From positions 1 to 64,000 of the forward strand of contig CACEUX010000004.1 in assembly GCA_902562835.1 (NCBI GenBank): a stretch of DNA of 64,000 nt. Direction: 5' to 3'. Position numbers and translations under genes: made by a program. Source of the stretch: an uncultured Fidelibacterota bacterium. Its GTDB lineage: Bacteria > Fidelibacterota > Marinisomatia > Marinisomatales > UBA1611. A model generated the notes under the pieces. That model was not told where the DNA came from and ran no database searches. It saw only the letters and a program-made list of their open reading frames with translations. Positions 58,008 to 64,000 of the stretch are shown here, piece by piece. Positions within the stretch are counted from its first letter, which is position 1, and every line of letters begins with the position of its first letter.

Positions 58008-60257
58008 ATGAAGACCGACAGAAAAAAGCTTATTTCAATTTATAAGCCTATTATATGTGCGTGTCTTTTGTGCCCGCTATCGGCTCAAAAGGCATCCATA
58101 AAGGGGCAAATCGTTTATGGTGAAGATCAAAAACCTATTCATGGTGCTGATGTCTATCTAGAAAAACTCTCATTGGGCGCAACATCTCAGGTTGATGGTT
58201 ACTTCACCATTAATGATATCCCTTCTGGTGAGGTAATTATCAGAGTCTCAATGATAGGATTTAAAGATGTAGATAGATCATTTAACCTGGAAAAAGGAAT
58301 CCATGATCTAGGAAAGATTTCCATGTTGCGAGATACATTAAAAATTGACGAGGTAGTTGTTGATGCTGACCATGAACTTCAACCGAAAAGTTTCTTATCT
58401 AATATTGACGTGGCTGGTAATAAGTACCATAAGGTTCTAAAATCAACCTTGGCATTAACCCTTCAAGAGCAAACCGGTTTATCCATTCGATCAATGGGGC
58501 AAGGAAGCGCTCAACCTGTTTTAAGAGGTTATAAGGGACATAGGTTTTTACTTACTGATGATGGAATAGCCACAGGAGATCTCTCCAGTACTTCCATCGA
58601 TCATGCCGTTAGTACAGACATGGGTGCATATAGTGGAGTAGAAATAATCCGAGGTCCAGAAGCTCTATTGTATGGATCTAACACCATTGGTGGTGTTATT
58701 GATTTATCTAGAGATATAAATAATCAAAACCGATTTAAAAAGTTAATGGTGCAAACCTTATTGGGCACAGAGTCTGCAAACAAAGGTCACTTTCAGAGTG
58801 TAACAGTTAAAGCTCCATTTAAAAGAAACCATCAATTGCGATTTTCCTTTTTAAATCGAGATTTGGGTAACCAAATCTCGCCAAAACCATATGGAACCCT
58901 AAAAAACACACAATCTATTAATCAAGAGTTACATGGCAGTTACATGTATTTTGGAAATGATTTTTATTCATCCCTTTCTCTGGAACAATTCAACACAGAC
59001 TATGGTATCCCAGGAAGCCCTGAGGGACATATTAATGGTGTAGATATCTCTATGTATAGGAAGACTCAAAAGTTTAATTTTCATAAGGATGTTTCAATAG
59101 CTGGTTTCCAAGCGTTTGATTTTGACCAGCGGTATATAGATTACAGACACTCTGAGTCAGTTGCAGGATCTTCCTTTAAATCAGTGATTTTAGCTCATCA
59201 AATTTTATCTCTGAATGCAAAACTTTCAGGAAATAAAAAATCTATTGGCTCACTATTAAAAATAAGAGATTTCCAAGCTTATGAATATTATTGGACACCT
59301 GACGCTCAAGAAGTTTCGATTTCTTTATATGGACTATATGAGAAAGAAATTAATCATTATACATTACAAAGTTCTTTTCGGCTAGAAAACAACTCCATTA
59401 TTCCAGATATAACTACTGAATATTTCTACGCAAATTTGGATATAAACCAAATTACCGATAGAAACTTTTTGTTGTTTTCAGCTGCGACTGCAATCATGAC
59501 TGAACGAAAAAATTGGGAGTTGTCATTAGGCTCTATGTTTACGAGCCGTGCTCCTAGTATTGAAGATTTATATTCTGATGGCCCCCATCTTGGTGTTTAC
59601 AATTATGAAATTGGATTACCAGAATTAGGTGCCGAGCATACATATGGGTTAGAGGGTAGCCTGGGTTATATGGCGGATAGAGCAGAATTAAAATTTACAA
59701 GTTACCAAAATTACAGCCCCAACTACCACTTAAGTAAAGTAATGGGAGCAGGGTATGAGCCAGGTGCCGATTGGATAGAGTGGGGTAGTGGTTCAGCGGG
59801 TTGGTTGTACATATATCAAATGAGCGGTTTGGAAGTATATATACATGGTTATGAATCTGAATTTCGTTATGATCTTAACGAGATAATCGGTTTTGACGGC
59901 AGTTTTTCAGCAACAAGGGGCAAAAACCTAACTGATAATTCTCCACTTTATTATATACCCCCAGATAGAATTGTTTTATCTACAGAAGTTAACCTGAATC
60001 TGTTTTCAATTAATTTAATGCATAAAAAAGTATTTAGTCAAAATAGAGTTGGTTTGTACGAGCAGGCAACACCGGGATACGGAACTTATAATTTGATCGG
60101 GACATATACTATCAGAGATTCGTGGGCTGTTCATAAATTTATTCTTCAAATTGATAATGTTCTTGATCGTAAATACTACAATCATTTATCTAAAATAAAG
60201 TCAATTATGCCTGAAAAAGGAAGAAGTTTAAATATCCAATACAGAATAGTATTTTAA
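58008..60257 (+). CDS. TonB-dependent receptor, ZnuD-like (metal)
   Basis: 749 aa; ASIKGQIVYGEDQKPIHGADVYLEKL; QPVLRGYKGHRFLLTDDGIATGDLSSTSIDHAVSTD, VEIIRGPEALLYGSNTIGGVIDL. Confidence 0.85.
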   Translation: MKTDRKKLISIYKPIICACLLCPLSAQKASIKGQIVYGEDQKPIHGADVYLEKLSLGATSQVDGYFTINDIPSGEVIIRVSMIGFKDVDRSFNLEKGIHDLGKISMLRDTLKIDEVVVDADHELQPKSFLSNIDVAGNKYHKVLKSTLALTLQEQTGLSIRSMGQGSAQPVLRGYKGHRFLLTDDGIATGDLSSTSIDHAVSTDMGAYSGVEIIRGPEALLYGSNTIGGVIDLSRDINNQNRFKKLMVQTLLGTESANKGHFQSVTVKAPFKRNHQLRFSFLNRDLGNQISPKPYGTLKNTQSINQELHGSYMYFGNDFYSSLSLEQFNTDYGIPGSPEGHINGVDISMYRKTQKFNFHKDVSIAGFQAFDFDQRYIDYRHSESVAGSSFKSVILAHQILSLNAKLSGNKKSIGSLLKIRDFQAYEYYWTPDAQEVSISLYGLYEKEINHYTLQSSFRLENNSIIPDITTEYFYANLDINQITDRNFLLFSAATAIMTERKNWELSLGSMFTSRAPSIEDLYSDGPHLGVYNYEIGLPELGAEHTYGLEGSLGYMADRAELKFTSYQNYSPNYHLSKVMGAGYEPGADWIEWGSGSAGWLYIYQMSGLEVYIHGYESEFRYDLNEIIGFDGSFSATRGKNLTDNSPLYYIPPDRIVLSTEVNLNLFSINLMHKKVFSQNRVGLYEQATPGYGTYNLIGTYTIRDSWAVHKFILQIDNVLDRKYYNHLSKIKSIMPEKGRSLNIQYRIVF

Positions 60258-60274
60258 TTTTAAAAGGAAAAAAT

Positions 60275-60976
60275 ATGATCAGCGTTCAAAAGATAACCAA
60301 GTCCTTTAAAGACCTAAAAGCAATTAAAAGTTTAACTTTGGAAATAGATGAGGGGGAGATCTATGGTCTACTTGGTTCTAATGGTGCTGGAAAATCAACT
60401 ACAATAAACATTCTGCTAGGGTTTTTAAAGCCGGATTCAGGAAATGCCTCAATAAAGGGCATAGATACCAGTTCAAATTATCATGAGGCAAGAAAATACA
60501 TAGGGTACATACCAGAAAATGTTAATCTTTATCCTTATCTAACAGGGCTTGAGAACCTTGATTATTTCTGTAAGCTTACTGGAAAAAACTATGGTCATAA
60601 TAAACTTGAAGAATTTTTAAATAAATGTGGTTTAGATAACGATTCCCATCATAGAAGGACTGAAAACTATTCAAAGGGAATGCGACAAAAAGTAGGCATT
60701 GCCATAGCACTTGCAAAAGAGGCCAAGGTATATTTGTTAGATGAGCCGGCTAGTGGTTTAGATCCTCTGGCCAGCAATGAACTCTCTGGCCTTCTTAGAC
60801 AACTATCTTCAGAGGGTGCAGCTATCTTGATGGCTTCACATGATATCTTTAGAGTTCGAGAAACGTGCAATCGAATTGGAATTATAAACAATGGTGAATT
60901 GGTAAAGGAAATGGACACATCTGAAGTATCGACCAAAGAATTAGAGAATATCTACATTGAATACATGCAAAATTAA
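60275..60976 (+). CDS. ABC transporter ATP-binding protein
   Basis: 233 aa; GLLGSNGAGKSTTINILLGFL (Walker A), NYSKGMRQKVGIAIALAKEAKVYLLDEPASGLDP. Confidence 0.95.
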   Translation: MISVQKITKSFKDLKAIKSLTLEIDEGEIYGLLGSNGAGKSTTINILLGFLKPDSGNASIKGIDTSSNYHEARKYIGYIPENVNLYPYLTGLENLDYFCKLTGKNYGHNKLEEFLNKCGLDNDSHHRRTENYSKGMRQKVGIAIALAKEAKVYLLDEPASGLDPLASNELSGLLRQLSSEGAAILMASHDIFRVRETCNRIGIINNGELVKEMDTSEVSTKELENIYIEYMQN

Positions 60977-60988
60977 TTTTCAAGCTTC

Positions 60989-62392
60989 ATGATCAATATC
61001 ATATTAAATGAATGGAAAATGCTCGTCCGCAACCGAGTATTTATTTACTTAACGATATTTTTTGTGTTGAGCTTATCACTAGTTGTTTGGATGGGTATAA
61101 ACCAAAATAGTGCTCAACAAGAATATCGAAATAAAGCTCAAAGACATGTCCGTACACAATGGGATAATCTAGAAGCCATGAATCCTCACAGAGCAGCTCA
61201 TTATGGCTCTTATGCTTTTAAACCCAATAACCTTTTAAATAGTATGGATGGTGGAATTAACGATATTACTGGCAACGTAATTCAGCTTGAAGGTCATGTT
61301 CAAAATGAGATCGTATATTCTGAGGCATCACAATCTTTATCAATCTCTAAATTTGGAAAACTGAAATCTTCCCTGCTCTTACAATATGTGATACCATTAT
61401 TTCTTATATTTTTAGCCTATGGCTCTATAAGCAATGAAAAAGAAACTCAGAGATTAAAACTATTAATATTTCAGGGTATCCCAATGACCCGCCTGGTCTT
61501 TGCAAAATCATTAAGTATTTGGATATACGGATCATCTCTACTCCTGGCAACTGTATTTATTCAAAGTATGCTTATAAGGTCCGATTCAGAGGTCTTTCGA
61601 AGGTTGACCCTTCTGGTATTTTCATATGGTTCTTATTATTACATTATCACTTCCTTAGCTACATATTTCTCAGCTAGGTTAAAAAATAATACTTCAGCTT
61701 TATCTGCGATATTGGCCACATGGATCCTTTGGACAATTTTTCTTCCTAAAATATGGGGTAATGCGGTTGAAAAAATTCATCCTTTACCAAGTAGAATGGC
61801 TTTTAAAGCTGCCATGAAAGAAGAACGCTCAAAGGGTATAGATGGTCACAACCCTTCTGATAAAAGGAGGGAAGAATTAAAAAATAAATATTTAACCGAG
61901 TATAAAGTTGATAGCCTTCAACAGCTTCCCATTAACTTTGACGGAATTGTAATGCAAGAGGATGAAGAGTACGGGAACCTTGTCTGGGATAAACACTTTG
62001 GAAGTAATTACACCATTCTCCAAAAACAAAAAGGTCTCTATCAAGTTTCAGGATTATTAAATCCATTTGCATCATTACAAAGTGCAAGCATGGGCTTTTG
62101 CGGCACTGATATGATACACCATCTTGATTTTTTAAAAAAAGCTGAAGACTATCGAAGAATTCTCATAAAAGCCTTGAATGATAAACATGCATATGGGGGA
62201 TCAAAAACCGGAGATTGGGGATGGACAGTAGATAGTACCTTTTTTAGGTCTGTTCAGGGTTTTTCTTATGAATCTCCAAAAATAAATGATCAGATGAATT
62301 ACTATTTGATCGATATACTTTGTCTATTGTGGTGGGGTCTATTGGTAACGTTTATGATCAAACTAAATACAAATAAAAAAATTATTCTATGA
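60989..62392 (+). CDS. ABC-2-type permease with large ectodomain (DUF3526-like)
   Basis: 467 aa; N-terminal TM, extracytoplasmic region, FLIFLAYGSISNEKETQRLKLLIFQGIPMTRLVFAKSL. Confidence 0.8.
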   Translation: MINIILNEWKMLVRNRVFIYLTIFFVLSLSLVVWMGINQNSAQQEYRNKAQRHVRTQWDNLEAMNPHRAAHYGSYAFKPNNLLNSMDGGINDITGNVIQLEGHVQNEIVYSEASQSLSISKFGKLKSSLLLQYVIPLFLIFLAYGSISNEKETQRLKLLIFQGIPMTRLVFAKSLSIWIYGSSLLLATVFIQSMLIRSDSEVFRRLTLLVFSYGSYYYIITSLATYFSARLKNNTSALSAILATWILWTIFLPKIWGNAVEKIHPLPSRMAFKAAMKEERSKGIDGHNPSDKRREELKNKYLTEYKVDSLQQLPINFDGIVMQEDEEYGNLVWDKHFGSNYTILQKQKGLYQVSGLLNPFASLQSASMGFCGTDMIHHLDFLKKAEDYRRILIKALNDKHAYGGSKTGDWGWTVDSTFFRSVQGFSYESPKINDQMNYYLIDILCLLWWGLLVTFMIKLNTNKKIIL

Positions 62393-63711
62393 CACGATAC
62401 ATTGAAATAGCTCAAAGTGAATTTGTTCATTTAGTCAGATCTCCATTTAAAACTATTTCACTTATACTGTTTGGAGCAGCGGTTATATACGGTTGTCAAA
62501 ATGGTTATGATCTATTTAAAACTCACAGCAATGAAATAATATCCATCCAAGCTAATAATGATAAGTCTATTGCAAATATGATTCTTCAATATGAAGAAAT
62601 AGAGCAAGGCACTATAGATAAACCAAGGAGAGACCCAACAATTCCATATTGGGCAGTCTGGAGTACGCCGTCACATGCTTTTAAATATCCATCCCCAATG
62701 ATGGTTTTTAGCTTAGGTCAGTCTGAGCAATATGGGTATTATAAACGGGTAACAAACTGGAGTACTATTTTTGATAGCGATCTTGCTGAAGAAATTGCAA
62801 ACCCAGAGCGAATGGCAATAGGTACATTGGATTTTAATTTTGTTTTAATATATCTCACTCCTATACTAATAATTATACTGCTATTTAATATTGGTGGATT
62901 AGAAAAAGATCTTAGGTTTGATAACCTAATATATCTAAATAATCTCTCCAAAGAAAGATGGCTGCTAGCACGTTTTTCATTTTACTACTTACTTACGGTT
63001 CTCTTACTTTTAATGTTGATAACGCCTTATGCGTTATTTTCAGGAGTTTTACAAAGTGCCAGTCTAGAATTTTTTAAGTTATTACTTATTATATCACTTT
63101 ACCTGTTAATATGGTACACTGCTTTTTTCTTTATCAATGTTTCTGGAAACGGAAGCTCGGATCAGGCTGTAAAAATGATATCCGTATGGCTGGTCTTTTG
63201 TATTATTATTCCAGGCGCGATACATCAGATCTCGTCGTTAAAGTATCCAACGAATTATATGACAGATTATCTTGATGTGAGTCGAGACCAAAGTAATAAG
63301 ATCTTTGAATTACCATCAGAAACTCTGCGCGAGGAATTATTAAAAGCTTTCCCAATTTTACAAACCACTTTATATGCCTCTGATACAAGTGTGAACAAAG
63401 CAATAATAAACAGAAGCTTATCTGGCCTTGTGAATATGCTCAATAAGGATGTTGCTCGCACAATTGAATGGTCAAGCGAGAAAAAAAATAAATTTATAAA
63501 AAGCTTTTCCCTGTTAAACCCTGTTATCTATTTTCAAAATGAAATAAATGCTTTAACTGATACGGATTATTACGCTTACAAAAGGTACAGAAGTGATATT
63601 CAAGAAATGATTGATATAAAAATCAATTTGATTTTGGAGGACACTTGGAATAAGGTTACTGTTGATAAAGAAAAATATATTCAATATGTTGAAAGTTTTA
63701 AAAAAATATAA
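62389..63711 (+). CDS. ABC-2-type permease with large ectodomain (DUF3526-like), second subunit
   Basis: 440 aa; overlaps previous stop; LIYLTPILIIILLFNIGGLEKDLRFDNLIYLNNLSKERWLLARFSFYYLLTVLLLLML. Confidence 0.8.
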   Translation: MTRYIEIAQSEFVHLVRSPFKTISLILFGAAVIYGCQNGYDLFKTHSNEIISIQANNDKSIANMILQYEEIEQGTIDKPRRDPTIPYWAVWSTPSHAFKYPSPMMVFSLGQSEQYGYYKRVTNWSTIFDSDLAEEIANPERMAIGTLDFNFVLIYLTPILIIILLFNIGGLEKDLRFDNLIYLNNLSKERWLLARFSFYYLLTVLLLLMLITPYALFSGVLQSASLEFFKLLLIISLYLLIWYTAFFFINVSGNGSSDQAVKMISVWLVFCIIIPGAIHQISSLKYPTNYMTDYLDVSRDQSNKIFELPSETLREELLKAFPILQTTLYASDTSVNKAIINRSLSGLVNMLNKDVARTIEWSSEKKNKFIKSFSLLNPVIYFQNEINALTDTDYYAYKRYRSDIQEMIDIKINLILEDTWNKVTVDKEKYIQYVESFKKI

Positions 63712-63785
63712 TGGTGGGTGCTATTTCTAATCAAAAACTATTGTCAGTAACCCAAGATATTGACGGTCTATTAGCGCCCACCAAT
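63711..63785 (+). ncRNA. Putative structured leader upstream of the MerC-like gene, related to the one at 57884
   Basis: TGGTGGGTGCT (63712-63722) pairs with AGCGCCCACCA (63773-63783), 11 pairs including one G-U; inner stem TTGTCA/TGACGG. Confidence 0.4.
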
Positions 63786-63808
63786 CATTTTAAGGAGCAA
63801 TATTTATA

Positions 63809-64000
63809 ATGATGAGATCTATAATGATATCACTAAAAAATCCGTCTCTAGGATTATTTGATATAAAATTTGATGCGATTGGTGCTTTCGCAAGCGGATT
63901 GTGTATGATGCACTGTATTGCAACACCATTTTTTTTCATAGCATCCGCCTGTTCAGCGAGTTGCTGTAGTTCAGCGCCTCTGTGGTGGAAATGGCTAGAT
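63809..64000 (+). CDS. MerC-domain membrane protein, partial at window end
   Basis: MMRSIMISLKNPSLGLFDIKFDAIGAFASGLCMMHCIATPFFFIASACSASCCSSAPLWWKWLD; open to window edge. Confidence 0.7.
   Translation, partial: MMRSIMISLKNPSLGLFDIKFDAIGAFASGLCMMHCIATPFFFIASACSASCCSSAPLWWKWLD

Overview
AT-rich bacterial chromosomal window with no rRNA, tRNA, CRISPR or transposon that I could support. TonB-dependent receptors (TBDRs), PorV-like proteins and many 'YPNPFNP...' C-terminal sorting domains point to a Bacteroidota/FCB-like, possibly marine Marinimicrobia-type, genome; the taxonomy is inference only. Main blocks: (1) SpmA/SpmB, LD-carboxypeptidase, PBP4-type carboxypeptidase and glutamine amidotransferase (minus strand). 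(2) A TBDR / giant Ca-repeat protein / PorV-like module at 4.2-11.4 kb, repeated in the same gene order at 34.9-42.5 kb inside an alpha-glucan utilisation locus (GH13, GH97, GH13, CBM-like protein, PPIase). (3) lysA, a DUF1460-like amidase, a NagB/PIG-L fusion and KdsD. (4) Two adjacent in-frame-TGA genes at 18.8-19.5 kb that read as selenoproteins: a BCP-type peroxiredoxin with Sec at the peroxidatic position, and a SelW/Rdx-like CxxU protein the ORF track missed. Each has a SECIS-like hairpin just after the UGA. (5) A PAS-UbiA/MenA fusion. (6) A LexA / ImuB-like / DnaE2 SOS mutagenesis cassette with no ImuA, with a consensus promoter, a tandem 11-bp putative operator and an unlisted 51-aa leader ORF. 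(7) A terminal metal-handling cluster (His-rich proteins, ZnuD-like TBDR, ABC exporter with DUF3526-like permeases, MerC-like protein) with two related stem-forming leader sequences and a perfect 10-bp inverted repeat. All family names come from reading motifs; no database search was run.
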